A DNA stretch of 64,000 nt from Idiomarina xiamenensis 10-D-4 (GCF_000299895.1 NZ_AMRG01000013.1:39338-103337); one strand, 5' to 3'. Counted from the stretch's first letter, positions 18,380 to 28,834 are shown. Made by a program: numbers and translations. Notes: generated by a model from the sequence alone, not told the origin.

Positions 18380-18468
18380 TACTGTCTCCATCGTTACTCC
18401 TTAATCGACGCTGACGGTCGCTGTGGCGGAGCGTGGGTTAACTGATTTAATGCGCACCATTTTACTGA

Positions 18469-19047
<579 letters not shown>

Positions 19048-19057
19048 TAGGCGCTGG

Positions 19058-20374
19058 TTACAGGGCAACGTGCACGAACACCCACAGCATCAATAACGGA
19101 CATAAGTAGCGCATGTGGCAACGCAGTATACGCATGCGCCAATCTTTTTGTGCGAGTTCGCGCAAACGATTGCCACGTTGCCAAAACCATCCCACCACTA
19201 AAAAGTAAAAAACTCCCGACAGCGGTAATTGGAATTCCGTGATCAAACTCACTGCGGCGCCAAATAATGGGTCAAAAAATACGATCAGCAAGACCGCTAG
19301 CAGGGCGATAGCCGCCATCACTCGCCAAGTTGCTTGATGCCGTTTTAGGCCATGTTGTTCGAGTAAATAGGCAACGGGTACCTCGGCCGTCGCAATCGTG
19401 GAGGTCAGCGCGGCGATACTCAGTAAGGCAAAAAAGGCAAAGCCCAGCCATTGGCCACTATCGCCCATTTGCGCAAACAATTGCGGCAATACCCCAAAAA
19501 TTAACTGTCCCTCAGCCACCAACTGTCCCTGCTCGGCGACGCTTAAACCTTGCGCCATAGCTACATAAAGTGCAGGAATAATGAGCAGCCCGGCAAGCAA
19601 TGCAACGACAGTATCTAATGCCGCGACCGATAGGCTCAAACGGCCCAAGTTCGCGCCCGGCCGTAAGTAAGAGCCGTAAATCATCATGCCGCCTAAGCCG
19701 ATAGACAGGGAAAAAAACGCTTGTCCCATCGCCGAAACAAATAGCTCACTTTGTTGCCAGTGACTAAAATCGGGGATGAGATAATGTTTAAAGCCTGCCA
19801 TCGCACCGGGGAGGGTGGCGATGTATCCGATCAGGCCCAGCAGTAATATCAGTAATAATGGCATCAGTCGCCGCGAGGTTTGCTCGATACCCCGTTCCAC
19901 CCCACGCGTAATGACGACACCGGTAGCGACAATGAATAGGCCGGTGAAAGTTAAATCGCGTAGTAGTGAGCCTTCACTTAGCCAATCGGCTGCTGCGTTC
20001 AAGCCAAAAGCGGAGCACAACGCCGCTAAACCGTGTGCCACCATCCAGCCGGCGACGATGTGGTAAAAGCTCAACATGAGCAAGGCACCGACCACGTTGA
20101 GCCGGCCCAAACCCGCGCCCCACGGGCTGCTACGACCTTGGCAAAGCTTTTTTAGCGCGCCAACGGGATTAGCTTGTCCTGCGTGGCCAATGAGTAATTC
20201 GGCGTATAGCGCGGGCACCGCAAGAATCAGTACCACGGCTAAATAAACAATGAGAAAAGCGGCACCACCGTGATTGGCGACTTGAGTCGGAAAGCCCCAG
20301 ATATTACCCAGACCAATGGCTGAGCCGGCGGCAGCTAGAATAAAACCAAGACGGCTGTGAAAGGATTCGCGCAT
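19058..20374 (-). CDS. Sodium-dependent transporter of the NSS (SNF) family
   Basis: Inner-membrane sodium symporter of the LeuT type. The 438-aa protein has about eleven to twelve hydrophobic segments and the sodium-site signature in helix 1, LGFILAAAGSAIGLGNIWGFP. FSLSIGLGGMMIYGSYL corresponds to helix 6. The ATG at 20374 (MRESFHSRLGF) was chosen because the family motif begins there; the upstream extension runs into the pckA leader and is not credible. Substrate, probably an amino acid, cannot be told from the sequence. Convergent with coaD, divergent from pckA. Confidence 0.9.
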   Translation of the reverse strand: MRESFHSRLGFILAAAGSAIGLGNIWGFPTQVANHGGAAFLIVYLAVVLILAVPALYAELLIGHAGQANPVGALKKLCQGRSSPWGAGLGRLNVVGALLMLSFYHIVAGWMVAHGLAALCSAFGLNAAADWLSEGSLLRDLTFTGLFIVATGVVITRGVERGIEQTSRRLMPLLLILLLGLIGYIATLPGAMAGFKHYLIPDFSHWQQSELFVSAMGQAFFSLSIGLGGMMIYGSYLRPGANLGRLSLSVAALDTVVALLAGLLIIPALYVAMAQGLSVAEQGQLVAEGQLIFGVLPQLFAQMGDSGQWLGFAFFALLSIAALTSTIATAEVPVAYLLEQHGLKRHQATWRVMAAIALLAVLLIVFFDPLFGAAVSLITEFQLPLSGVFYFLVVGWFWQRGNRLRELAQKDWRMRILRCHMRYLCPLLMLWVFVHVAL

Positions 20375-20534
20375 AATTATCTTTGCTAAAAATTTGCGCG
20401 CCATTCTAACCAATAACCGTCGTTTCACTCTATCTTTTTTGTTCATTTCACGGTAATATTCGCGCCCAATTTTTAACCGAAAAGAATGCGTTCCAACCCA
20501 TTCATTGCATGATGTATTTTCAGGAGCCAGCACA

Positions 20535-22142
20535 ATGACCGATCTGGATTTAAGCCAATACGGCATCACAGACGTCACGGAAATTGTTCATAATCCCTCT
20601 TACGAACAACTTTTTGAAGAAGAAACCCGCACCGACCTACACGGTTACGAAAAAGGCACAGTGACCGACTTGGGCGCAGTGGCGGTTGACACTGGTATCT
20701 TTACTGGCCGTTCGCCAAAAGATAAATACATCGTTCGAGATGAAACTACTGCCGACACCGTGTGGTGGTCTGATCAAGGTAAGAACGACAATAAAGCAAT
20801 TGATCAAGCGACTTGGACGTCGTTAAAAGGCTTAGTTGCCGAGCAGCTTTCTCATAAACGTTTGTTCGTTGTTGATACCTATTGCGGCGCTAATGAAGAC
20901 ACGCGTTTAGCGGTGCGCTTTATTACCGAAGTTGCATGGCAAGCGCATTTCGTCAAAAACATGTTCATCCGTCCTTCAAGCGACGAACTGGCACAGTTCG
21001 AGCCAGACTTTGTAGTCATGAATGGCGCTAAGTGCATAAATCCTGATTGGCAAGCTCAAGGCCTGAACTCAGAAAACTTTGTAGCTTTTAATCTGACCGA
21101 GAAAGTGCAGCTGATTGGTGGTACCTGGTACGGCGGTGAAATGAAAAAAGGTATGTTCTCGATGATGAACTACTTTTTACCATTGCAAGGTATCGCCTCA
21201 ATGCATTGCTCGGCGAATGTCGGCGAAGCCGGTGATGTCGCTATTTTCTTTGGGCTATCAGGCACCGGTAAAACGACCCTGTCTACCGACCCTAAACGCG
21301 CGCTGATTGGCGATGACGAGCACGGCTGGGATGATGATGGCGTGTTTAACTTCGAGGGTGGTTGTTACGCGAAAACCATCAATTTGTCGAAAGAAGCCGA
21401 ACCAGATATTTATAACGCGATTCGCCGCGATGCCTTATTAGAAAATGTCACCGTTGACGACGCTGGCGTGGTCGACTTTGACGATGGTTCGAAAACCGAA
21501 AATACTCGCGTTTCTTATCCGATTTATCACATCGATAATATTGTTAAGCCGGTATCGAAAGCCGGTCACGCGAAAAAAGTTATCTTTTTGACTGCTGATG
21601 CGTTTGGTGTATTGCCACCGGTTTCTAAGTTGACTAAAGAACAAACTAAATATCACTTCTTATCGGGCTTTACCGCTAAATTGGCGGGTACCGAGCGTGG
21701 TATTACCGAGCCGACACCAACCTTCTCGAGCTGTTTTGGCGCGGCTTTCCTGAGCCTGCATCCAACTCAATACGCTGAAGTATTGGTGAAGCGTATGGAA
21801 GCCGCTGGCGCTGAGGCGTACTTAGTTAATACCGGTTGGAATGGCACGGGTAAACGCATTTCAATTAAGGCGACTCGAGCCATCATTGATGCCATTTTAG
21901 ACGGCAGCATTGAACAAGCCGAGTTTGTTAATTTGCCGTACTTCAATTTATCTATGCCGACCGCGTTAGCTGGCGTAGAAGATAGCGACATCCTAGACCC
22001 GCGCAATACTTATGACGATTTAACCGATTGGGATTTAAAAGCCAAAGACTTGGCTGCGCGTTTTGTGGCGAATTTCGAGAAATTCACCGACAACGCAGAC
22101 GGTCAGTCCCTCGTAGCGGCAGGTCCACAACTAGAATCGTAA
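20535..22142 (+). CDS. pckA: Phosphoenolpyruvate carboxykinase (ATP)
   Basis: Gluconeogenic enzyme converting oxaloacetate and ATP to PEP, ADP and CO2. The 535-aa protein has the substrate motif [12 protein letters not shown] near residue 65, the kinase-1a P-loop [11 protein letters not shown], the metal site LIGDDEHGW and the C-terminal [11 protein letters not shown]. The ATG at 20535 follows GGAG by eight bases and gives the normal family length; the frame is open ten codons upstream. A strong terminator follows. Confidence 0.97.
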   Translation: MTDLDLSQYGITDVTEIVHNPSYEQLFEEETRTDLHGYEKGTVTDLGAVAVDTGIFTGRSPKDKYIVRDETTADTVWWSDQGKNDNKAIDQATWTSLKGLVAEQLSHKRLFVVDTYCGANEDTRLAVRFITEVAWQAHFVKNMFIRPSSDELAQFEPDFVVMNGAKCINPDWQAQGLNSENFVAFNLTEKVQLIGGTWYGGEMKKGMFSMMNYFLPLQGIASMHCSANVGEAGDVAIFFGLSGTGKTTLSTDPKRALIGDDEHGWDDDGVFNFEGGCYAKTINLSKEAEPDIYNAIRRDALLENVTVDDAGVVDFDDGSKTENTRVSYPIYHIDNIVKPVSKAGHAKKVIFLTADAFGVLPPVSKLTKEQTKYHFLSGFTAKLAGTERGITEPTPTFSSCFGAAFLSLHPTQYAEVLVKRMEAAGAEAYLVNTGWNGTGKRISIKATRAIIDAILDGSIEQAEFVNLPYFNLSMPTALAGVEDSDILDPRNTYDDLTDWDLKAKDLAARFVANFEKFTDNADGQSLVAAGPQLES

Positions 22143-22167
22143 GTTGTAAATAAAACTTACAATTGTT

Positions 22168-22205
22168 AGGCCTTGTAACATTGTTGCAAGGCCTTTTTGT
22201 TTTTA
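22168..22205 (+). terminator. Rho-independent terminator after pckA
   Basis: An 8-bp stem, AGGCCTTG (22168-22175) and CAAGGCCT (22187-22194), is followed by TTTTGTTTTT. It ends pckA transcription just before the ABC exporter genes. Confidence 0.92.
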
Positions 22206-22239
22206 TGATAGCGCCTGTTTTTATTCACAGGGCTGACAC

Positions 22240-23142
22240 ATGACAATTCAAGTGACCAATGTGGTCAAACGATACGCTACCGTAACCGCGGTTGATCACG
22301 TATCGCTGCAGGTCGAGCAGGGCCAAATTCTCGCTTTATTAGGACCCAATGGTGCTGGTAAGTCGTCGTTAGTACGGATGTTGGTTGGATTGACGCAACC
22401 CGATAGCGGTGAGTTAACGGTGCTAACGCCGGGGCGTTTCGGTTATCTACCCGAGGATCGAGGTTTATATCAAGATCGTAGTATCATCGATAACCTCAAC
22501 TACATCGCCAAGCTACGCGATTTAGATAGCGCCCAGGCGCAGCAATCGATAGAGCAATGGTTAGCGCACTTTTCACTGAGTGATCGTAAGAAAGAGCCGA
22601 TGCGGCAACTGTCCAAAGGTAATCAGCAGAAGGTACAGCTGATTGCTACGCTGATGCATGATCCCGACGTGGTGATCCTAGATGAACCGTTCTCCGGTTT
22701 AGACCCGGTCAATCAGGAAATTGTGTTGCAAGTACTCACGCAGTTGCGTGAGGCTGGTAAAACGGTGCTACTCAGTGCCCATCAAATGGCTCTAGTCGAG
22801 CGCTTGGCCGATAGCCTGGTGCTGATGAATCATGGCAAGGTACTGGCGCAAGGTTCGTTGTCGCAAGTGCGGCAACAACTCAAACCGGTGCCTCAACTAT
22901 TGCTCAGTTGTGCCGAGCCCATTGATTTAAGCCAGCAGCAAAAACCCGCCGGTGTTAGCCAGTGGCAGCCTGTTGATACCGATCCAAAACAGCTTTATTT
23001 GACGCTACATGCTGAGGTTGACCGCCACCAATTACTGCAGCAATTGGTCGCGCAGTTGCCGGTTGTCGCCTTGCAAGAGGTGCAACAAAACCTGCATGAA
23101 CTGTATTTGCAAGCGGTTAAACAACAGGAGCAATCATCATGA
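22240..23142 (+). CDS. ABC transporter ATP-binding protein (NatA-like)
   Basis: ATPase subunit of an exporter of the ABC-2 type. The 300-aa protein has Walker A GPNGAGKSS near residue 37, the signature LSKGNQQKVQ, Walker B VVILDEPFSGLDP and the switch His in LLSAHQM. The last ~80 residues are an accessory C-terminal domain (YhaQ/NatA type) that contains VPQLLLSC. It overlaps the permease gene by ATGA. Sodium efflux is a possibility by analogy with NatAB, not shown by the sequence. Confidence 0.88.
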   Translation: MTIQVTNVVKRYATVTAVDHVSLQVEQGQILALLGPNGAGKSSLVRMLVGLTQPDSGELTVLTPGRFGYLPEDRGLYQDRSIIDNLNYIAKLRDLDSAQAQQSIEQWLAHFSLSDRKKEPMRQLSKGNQQKVQLIATLMHDPDVVILDEPFSGLDPVNQEIVLQVLTQLREAGKTVLLSAHQMALVERLADSLVLMNHGKVLAQGSLSQVRQQLKPVPQLLLSCAEPIDLSQQQKPAGVSQWQPVDTDPKQLYLTLHAEVDRHQLLQQLVAQLPVVALQEVQQNLHELYLQAVKQQEQSS

Positions 23143-24338
23143 GTGCTATGAAAAATATGCGTACCGTTGCCCTGTGGGAGTTCAAACGGTTCTTTAAGTG
23201 GAAGCAGGAAATTATTTCGTTAGCTATCTTCTTGATCACTTTTTTGGTGGTTAGCTTTTGGGGCACTATTAACGCCGTGTTGGACCATGCCAAGCAGGTG
23301 GCGGTTGTCAGCGATAGCGGTGAAACCGTGGCGCTGGGTGAACTACAAGGCTTCGAGCTGCGCCAAGGTGGGCGAGTCGAGTTAGCAAAATGGCAGCAAG
23401 GCGAGCTTAGCGACGACTTGGATGCCGTGGTCATCATTCATGAAGACCTGAGCGCGACCTTGATCAGCGCCAAAGAGAAGAGCTGGATGGTGGATCTGAA
23501 AGCGGCGGTTAGCGCTTATATTCGTCAGCAAAAGTTGGATCAGTTACCGTTGAGTGCTGAACAAATCGCTGCGCTTGATGCCAAGCCGGTCATCAACACG
23601 CGGTGGTTAGATGCTGGCGAAAATGATAATAGTCGCGGATTGGCTGGCGCTGTCGGCTTTATCATTCTCGGTGCGGTGGTCATGTCACTGATGGCTGGTT
23701 TTGGCTTAATGATGATGTCGATAACCGCAGAAAAGCAGCAGCGAGTGACCGAGCAGTTGTTGACGTTAATGACTCCACAAACCTGGATGGACGGCAAAAT
23801 CTTAGGTATTACCCTGCATGGGATTAAAGCCATTTGCACCATGGGCGCCTTCGTTGGCTTGATTATTGTCGGGGTAGCGGTGATAGGTGGTGAAGGATTT
23901 CCCGAGCTGTCGATTAATCTTTGGCTCATCGTTAATGTGATTGTCTTTCTGCTGTTGGGGTTATTACTTAATAACGCCATGTTGGCCGGTTTTTCTGCCA
24001 CCATTGATGATCCTAACCACTCCTCCCGTGCAAGTATTATGATGTTGCCGGTATTACCCGTCGGTTTATGCTTTACCTTGGTCGAAACACCGGACAGCGT
24101 ATTGGCGCAAATCATGAGCTTGTTGCCTATCAGCTCGTTTGCGATGATGCCGATTCGTTTGGTCAGCGGCGATGTACCTTGGTGGCAATGGGCATTGAGC
24201 CTGGCCTTGTTAGTGGGTTTTTTAGTGGCGGTGCGCAACGCGGCCGGGCGCTTGTTCGCCATGGGCATTAATATGTACGGTAAAGAACCCAAATGGGGCG
24301 ACATTGGCCGCGCCATTCTGGGTAAAAATCAGTCATAA
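23139..24338 (+). CDS. ABC transporter permease (NatB-like, ABC-2 type)
   Basis: Membrane partner of the preceding ATPase. The 399-aa protein has one N-terminal helix (about residues 24-45), a large extracytoplasmic domain (to about 170), and then five or six helices including GAVGFIILGAVVMSLMAGF and ITAEKQQRVTEQLLTLMTPQ, the conserved ABC-2 coupling stretch. ATGA overlap with the ATPase gene indicates a two-gene operon. Substrate unknown. Confidence 0.85.
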   Translation: MSAMKNMRTVALWEFKRFFKWKQEIISLAIFLITFLVVSFWGTINAVLDHAKQVAVVSDSGETVALGELQGFELRQGGRVELAKWQQGELSDDLDAVVIIHEDLSATLISAKEKSWMVDLKAAVSAYIRQQKLDQLPLSAEQIAALDAKPVINTRWLDAGENDNSRGLAGAVGFIILGAVVMSLMAGFGLMMMSITAEKQQRVTEQLLTLMTPQTWMDGKILGITLHGIKAICTMGAFVGLIIVGVAVIGGEGFPELSINLWLIVNVIVFLLLGLLLNNAMLAGFSATIDDPNHSSRASIMMLPVLPVGLCFTLVETPDSVLAQIMSLLPISSFAMMPIRLVSGDVPWWQWALSLALLVGFLVAVRNAAGRLFAMGINMYGKEPKWGDIGRAILGKNQS

Positions 24339-24348
24339 CGACATATGA

Positions 24349-24383
24349 ATGCATAGCCCGCGCATTGACCGCGGGCTATGTAT
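24349..24383. terminator. Strong hairpin between two convergent genes
   Basis: An 11-bp perfect stem, CATAGCCCGCG (24352-24362) and CGCGGGCTATG (24370-24380), extends to 14 pairs with one G-U and has a 7-nt loop. It separates the convergent permease and S9 peptidase genes. No T-run follows on the plus strand, so a strictly intrinsic mechanism is uncertain. Confidence 0.6.
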
Positions 24384-24407
24384 GTCTATGCGGCGATGAT
24401 TTAACGC

Positions 24408-26468
24408 TTACAGTTGCTCGGCATGAGGCAGTTCATGCGGTGGTTTGTCCTTAGCTTGCTGTACTAAGAAGTTATCCATCCAACGCATGAGTCGCATGCT
24501 GTAGTCCAACTGCGCTGCGACTTTACGGTTACCATGGCCTTCGCCAGGATATAGAACTAAGCGTACTGGCACTTGTCCGCGAGTTTTCATATAACGATAT
24601 AGCTCCATCGACTGGCTAGGATGCACGCGAGTATCTTCTTTACCGTGTAGGATCAACAGTGGCGTTTGGGTATCGGCGGTATGGTAAATTGGGCTGCGCT
24701 CCAAATACCATTGCCACTTATCCCATGGATAGCTGCGCGCATGCACCGCGTGCATCTCTTTGGCGATATCGGTGGTGCCAAATTTGGACAGGTTATCGCT
24801 AATGCCAACAAACATGACGCTAGCGGCAAAGTGCTCGGTCAACGCCGTGGCTCCCCAAGCCGATGCATAACCACCATAAGAGCCGCCAGTAATGCCGACG
24901 CGTTTATCATCGACCAGGCCCTCTTGCACTAAATAGTCTTTACCATCGACTAAATCGTCAAACTCTTTGCCAGCGTAATCGTTTTGACCCAGTTTAGAAA
25001 AGGCCACACCACGGCCCGTGCTGCCTCGGTAATTGGGGAAGAATAGTGCATAGCCTCGTTGCGCCGCATATTTTACCGGGCTGCTGTAACTATCTAACCA
25101 GCCATTACTGTAATGTGACTCGGGACCGCCGTGCACGACCATGATCAACGGGTAACGCTGACCTTGCTGATAGTCTGTGGGATACACCACGATGCCCTGA
25201 ATTGATTGTCCATCTCTGGCCTTATACTCAATACTGGCTTGCTGCGGCATGTCGATGTCGCTAAGCCAAGGGTTGGAGTCGGTTAAGCGCTTAAGCTGTC
25301 CACTAACCAACGCAAAGGCTTCGCGCGGGTGTTCAGCACGGTGTCCAATCAGGTTGATGACGGCACCATTAGCAGATACCTCAAGGTCGGTAAAAATGGC
25401 TTCGCCGGCAGGCACTAAGGTGCGGTTTTCGAGAAAAGTCAGCGTTAACGCTTGTACTTCAGATTCAGTACCTCGATGGCCCAGCCAAACTAACTCATCG
25501 CTGGCACGCCAGGCAAAATCAACGACCTGTCCCTGATAGTCTGGCAGCACATCGCGCATATCGTCACTGCGCGAGTCATACACGCGTAAACGTCCTGCCG
25601 CTGGATCGTTATAGTCCGCAGCGCTGATCATGGCTAAATAGCGACCGTCTGGTGAGAACGCGGCGGCGCCCAGTTTGCCGTCGCTGGCGTAAGTTTTTTG
25701 CTGTTCACCGGTTAAGCTAATCAACTCGTACCGACTGCTCATATAATTGTCGTCAATAAGCGCGGTCGGCGCAGTACGAATTAATAATGCTTGACCATTC
25801 GGATGAAAGGCCACCGATAATACCTGTCGATCACTCACTAAGGTTTTAACATCGGCACTTGTCGGAGGCTGGTCACCGCTTAAGCTTAATAAATAAAGCT
25901 CGGTAAAACGATTATCTTCCTCGTAGACCTCGGCTTTAAAACCCTTTTTAGCTAGAGTTTTGGCATTATCGTCAGCAGCAGCTGTAGCACGAAAGGCAAC
26001 ATACTGGCCATCGTTACTGAGGGCATAACTGGCGATGCTGGCATCGTGTTGAAACACGCGCTGCGCTTCACCACCGTTGACTGCAATACGATACAGTTGG
26101 CGTTGTTTGTCAGCGCCGCGTTTAGTCAAAAAATAAAGCCAGTTACCAGCCGCATCAAATTGCACTTGAGAGACATTGACGGCGCCGCTGATAAAGGCCT
26201 TTTCTTGACCATCACGGTTAACCAAATAAAGCTCGCTATAATCGCTACCGTCGTCATCGACATAGGGCTGCCGTGGTTGGTTTTTTATAACCGCAGTCCA
26301 TTGTCCGTCGGCAGAACTAGCGATGGCTTGCACATAATTAACGCTAACCGTCTCTTGTAAACTGATGTCGCGTGCCTGAGCGGTGCTCAGTAAGCTGCTG
26401 GCAGCGAGGCCTAACGCCATCGCTGCTAACCACTTACGTAGTCGCTGTGGGGTAGCCTTAGTTTGCAT
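24408..26468 (-). CDS. Secreted S9 family serine peptidase (prolyl oligopeptidase family)
   Basis: A 686-aa exported peptidase. A signal peptide (WLAAMALGLAASSLLSTAQA, cut near residue 32) is followed by a beta-propeller-like domain with WD40-like 'SPDGRYLAM' repeats (about 50-420) and a C-terminal alpha/beta-hydrolase. The nucleophile is Ser in ITGGSYGGYAS; the Asp and His are probably in GKEDTRVHPSQS and YPGEGHGNR. The domain order fits acylaminoacyl or dipeptidyl peptidases that degrade peptides in the periplasm. Exact substrate is not predictable. It is a single-gene unit. Confidence 0.9.
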   Translation of the reverse strand: MQTKATPQRLRKWLAAMALGLAASSLLSTAQARDISLQETVSVNYVQAIASSADGQWTAVIKNQPRQPYVDDDGSDYSELYLVNRDGQEKAFISGAVNVSQVQFDAAGNWLYFLTKRGADKQRQLYRIAVNGGEAQRVFQHDASIASYALSNDGQYVAFRATAAADDNAKTLAKKGFKAEVYEEDNRFTELYLLSLSGDQPPTSADVKTLVSDRQVLSVAFHPNGQALLIRTAPTALIDDNYMSSRYELISLTGEQQKTYASDGKLGAAAFSPDGRYLAMISAADYNDPAAGRLRVYDSRSDDMRDVLPDYQGQVVDFAWRASDELVWLGHRGTESEVQALTLTFLENRTLVPAGEAIFTDLEVSANGAVINLIGHRAEHPREAFALVSGQLKRLTDSNPWLSDIDMPQQASIEYKARDGQSIQGIVVYPTDYQQGQRYPLIMVVHGGPESHYSNGWLDSYSSPVKYAAQRGYALFFPNYRGSTGRGVAFSKLGQNDYAGKEFDDLVDGKDYLVQEGLVDDKRVGITGGSYGGYASAWGATALTEHFAASVMFVGISDNLSKFGTTDIAKEMHAVHARSYPWDKWQWYLERSPIYHTADTQTPLLILHGKEDTRVHPSQSMELYRYMKTRGQVPVRLVLYPGEGHGNRKVAAQLDYSMRLMRWMDNFLVQQAKDKPPHELPHAEQL

Positions 26469-26523
26469 GTTTCGACCCTTATTGTTATTGAACTGCTTGC
26501 AATACTAGCAATAAATGGCGCTT

Positions 26524-27129
26524 TTAAACACGACGTGTGGCTTCTGCGCCGCGAGCGACAATGCGGACTTGTTGAATAGTGTCTTCGGTAATTTTTTGGC
26601 GCGCTTCGTTGTCGACGTCTAAACAGTCGGCGCCGGCACTAAACACAATGCGCACGATGGCATCGGCTTGTAATTCGGCAATGGCGCTAGTGAACCCTTG
26701 TTCGTCGACGAGGTAGTCGATCAACTCCGCTTTAAAGTGTGATACTTCGCGCGCCACGGCTAAGCGAAAATCGCGGGAAGTGCCGGAGCGCTCTTGCAGT
26801 AATAGGCGAAAAATCGCTTTATGGTCATGTACAAACTGCATAAAGGTTTCTACCGACACGCGAATGATCGAGCCCCCCTTAGCAATTTGTTGTCGCGCCT
26901 GACGCAGCAGTTGACGTAAGGCAAGGCCACTTTCGTCGACCAAGGTCAGGCCGAGTTCTTCCATGTTACGAAAGTGACGGTAAAACGACGTCGGAGCAAT
27001 ACCCGCCTCGCGCGCGACTTCGCGCAGACTTAAGCTGGCAAAACCGGTTTCTGCGCTGAGTTGGTTCATTGCCGCGCTGATCAGCATACGTCGGGTTTTC
27101 TCTTTTTGCTTCGCGCGAACGCCAGCCAT
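26524..27129 (-). CDS. fabR: TetR-family repressor of unsaturated fatty acid synthesis
   Basis: FabR senses the balance of unsaturated and saturated acyl thioesters and represses unsaturated-lipid genes. The 201-aa protein starts [18 protein letters not shown], and its helix-turn-helix is [24 protein letters not shown], nearly identical to the E. coli sequence as I recall it. The ligand domain includes [17 protein letters not shown]. It is divergent from a desaturase gene whose promoter carries a perfect palindrome, its probable operator. Confidence 0.95.
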   Translation of the reverse strand: MAGVRAKQKEKTRRMLISAAMNQLSAETGFASLSLREVAREAGIAPTSFYRHFRNMEELGLTLVDESGLALRQLLRQARQQIAKGGSIIRVSVETFMQFVHDHKAIFRLLLQERSGTSRDFRLAVAREVSHFKAELIDYLVDEQGFTSAIAELQADAIVRIVFSAGADCLDVDNEARQKITEDTIQQVRIVARGAEATRRV

Positions 27130-27191
27130 AAAACAATCCCTGTGATATCAGTATGTCGGCCAGTTTAGCACAAAGTTTCGACAGCTCACGC

Positions 27192-27220
27192 TTGAGTTTT
27201 ACCCTCGAACAGGGTAGATT
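27192..27220 (+). promoter_or_regulatory. Predicted sigma-70 promoter of the desaturase gene
   Basis: TTGAGT (27192-27197) and TAGATT (27215-27220) are separated by 17 bp. The expected transcription start, near 27227, falls inside the FabR-type palindrome, which is the arrangement of a repressor that blocks initiation. Confidence 0.6.
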
Positions 27221-27221
27221 C

Positions 27222-27239
27222 GGCGAACACGTGTTCGCT
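27222..27239. promoter_or_regulatory. Predicted FabR operator
   Basis: GGCGAACACGTGTTCGCT contains a perfect 16-bp palindrome (27223-27238) and resembles the AGCG-N10-CGCT FabR sites upstream of E. coli fabA and fabB as I recall them. It lies 46 bp upstream of the desaturase ATG, overlapping the predicted start of transcription, and about 95 bp from the fabR ATG. Confidence 0.75.
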
Positions 27240-27284
27240 CACGTGTTATTATGTTTACCTTGTCGTGTTTTAACAGGTTATTTT

Positions 27285-28418
27285 ATGAAAAAACCGCCAC
27301 TGATTTGGCTTAATGTCATTTTGTTTACCGTCACCTTTTTGCTGGCGGTTTTGGTTACCCCTTGGTATGGCTTCAGCCATGGCCTATCCGCCGGTTTATG
27401 GTGGGCAATGCTGGCAACGGTTCTGTTTGCTGGCTTATCGATCACCGCAGGTTATCACCGCTTATGGTCGCATCGCGCCTATGATGCGCATCCGATTGTT
27501 CGGGTGTTGTGGATGATAGGCGGTACGCTGGCATTACAAAACAGCATTTTACATTGGGCTTCTGATCACCGCGAGCACCACAAACACGTCGATCACGATG
27601 ACCACGACCCTTATTCGGCCAGCCGTGGCTTTTGGTTTTCGCACATTGGTTGGATGCTACGTCATTACCAAGCCAACCGTTATCATGATTACGGCAACGT
27701 CAAAGACTTACAGAAAGATCCGATTGTCATGTTTCAGCACCGCTACTATTTGCCGTTGGTGTTGGTATTAAACTTTGGTTGGCCGCTGCTCATTGGCTGG
27801 CTACTAAACGATGTGGTTGGTGCGTTATTGCTGGTAGGTGTTGTGCGTATTGTCATCAATCATCATACGACCTTTTTCATCAATTCTTTAGCGCATATCT
27901 GGGGTGGGCAACCCTATACCGACCGCAACAGTGCACGTGACAACGGCTTTTTGGCGTTATTGACCTATGGCGAAGGCTATCATAATTACCACCACATTTT
28001 TTCGAACGACTATCGTAACGGTATTCGCTGGTGGCAGTTTGATCCGACTAAATGGTTAATTCGGGCATGTTCTTGGTTGGGCTTAGCCAGCAACCTGAAA
28101 CGCTGCTCCGGTTATCAAATCGAAAAAGCCAAGCTAACCATGCAGTTTAAGCGCTATCAGGCTCGTTACGAAGCCAAACAGCCAACCACTTCACAGGTCG
28201 TTCTGGAGCGCTTACAGCACGACTACGAGCAAGTACTACAAAAATTGAAAGCTTACTACCAAGCACGCAAAGTGTTGTTAGATAGCAAAACGGCACGTTT
28301 GCGTGATCATGTACACGCCGACATCGACCAGCTTAAACATCAAGCTCAAGAGTTGCGTAGTGCCTTTCAGTTGCATCGCAAACGCTGGCGCGCAGCGTTA
28401 GCTGAACAACTGGCTTAA
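27285..28418 (+). CDS. Membrane fatty acid (acyl-CoA) delta-9-type desaturase
   Basis: Di-iron integral membrane desaturase introducing a double bond into acyl chains. The 377-aa protein has four hydrophobic segments and the three His boxes: HRLWSH (58-63), HREHH (95-99) and HNYHH (233-237). The last ~85 residues are a charged, coiled-coil-like tail after the catalytic core. The ATG at 27285 (MKKPPLIW) has AGG upstream and begins the first helix; an earlier start would swallow the promoter and operator. Its linkage to fabR and the operator indicates control by membrane fluidity. Confidence 0.93.
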   Translation: MKKPPLIWLNVILFTVTFLLAVLVTPWYGFSHGLSAGLWWAMLATVLFAGLSITAGYHRLWSHRAYDAHPIVRVLWMIGGTLALQNSILHWASDHREHHKHVDHDDHDPYSASRGFWFSHIGWMLRHYQANRYHDYGNVKDLQKDPIVMFQHRYYLPLVLVLNFGWPLLIGWLLNDVVGALLLVGVVRIVINHHTTFFINSLAHIWGGQPYTDRNSARDNGFLALLTYGEGYHNYHHIFSNDYRNGIRWWQFDPTKWLIRACSWLGLASNLKRCSGYQIEKAKLTMQFKRYQARYEAKQPTTSQVVLERLQHDYEQVLQKLKAYYQARKVLLDSKTARLRDHVHADIDQLKHQAQELRSAFQLHRKRWRAALAEQLA

Positions 28419-28426
28419 TTCTCATC

Positions 28427-28455
28427 AGGCGGCAATCAATTGCCGCCTTTTTATT
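28427..28455 (+). terminator. Rho-independent terminator after the desaturase gene
   Basis: A 9-bp stem, AGGCGGCAA (28427-28435) and TTGCCGCCT (28440-28448), with a 4-nt loop is followed by TTTTTATT. Confidence 0.92.
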
Positions 28456-28522
28456 GATCGATACCGATTTTTGTTCAATAATTACCCAATTAGACGTTAG
28501 TCATTAAAAGGTTGGGGCTGTT

Positions 28523-28834
28523 ATGGACATTTCAGGGGCGATTAATACTGCCGTGATTGGTATGGAGCGCAGCAGTCAGCAGGTTTCGCAAGCGAGTACT
28601 GAGATTGCTCAAGCGCCGGTGCGCGATGCCGAGCGGCAGCAGCGTATTAATGCCGGTGGCACCGAAACCGCAACACAAACACCGAGCGAGAGTGAACAGA
28701 GCGTGAATGCCAATGCCAGCGTCACCGACGCCTTGGTCGATTTAAACGTGGGCAAGAATGTGTTTCAGGCGAATGGCCGTGTATTAGAAAGCGCCGATGA
28801 AATGCTCGGCACATTAATCGATACCACCGCATAA
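28523..28834 (+). CDS. Small protein resembling the C-terminus of flagellar rod/hook proteins
   Basis: A 103-aa protein. The end, ALVDLNVGKNVFQANGRVLE then SADEMLGTLID, resembles the C-terminal helix of FlgC/FlgE-type proteins, which typically reads like 'AQRAYQANAKVIQTADEMLGTL'. The N-terminal part (GAINTAVIGMERSSQQVSQAS) also looks helical; the middle is Q/E/T-rich and probably disordered. There is a GGGG purine stretch before the ATG. The gene precedes a SprA-like metalloprotease gene by 17 bp, so they are likely co-transcribed. Function unknown; a flagella-linked or secreted role is inference. Confidence 0.75.
   Translation: MDISGAINTAVIGMERSSQQVSQASTEIAQAPVRDAERQQRINAGGTETATQTPSESEQSVNANASVTDALVDLNVGKNVFQANGRVLESADEMLGTLIDTTA

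Noticed and set aside
23540..24316. 258-codon open frame antisense to the ABC permease gene
   Set aside because: No ribosome site, unlike any family, and fully explained as the mirror of a strongly coding plus-strand gene.
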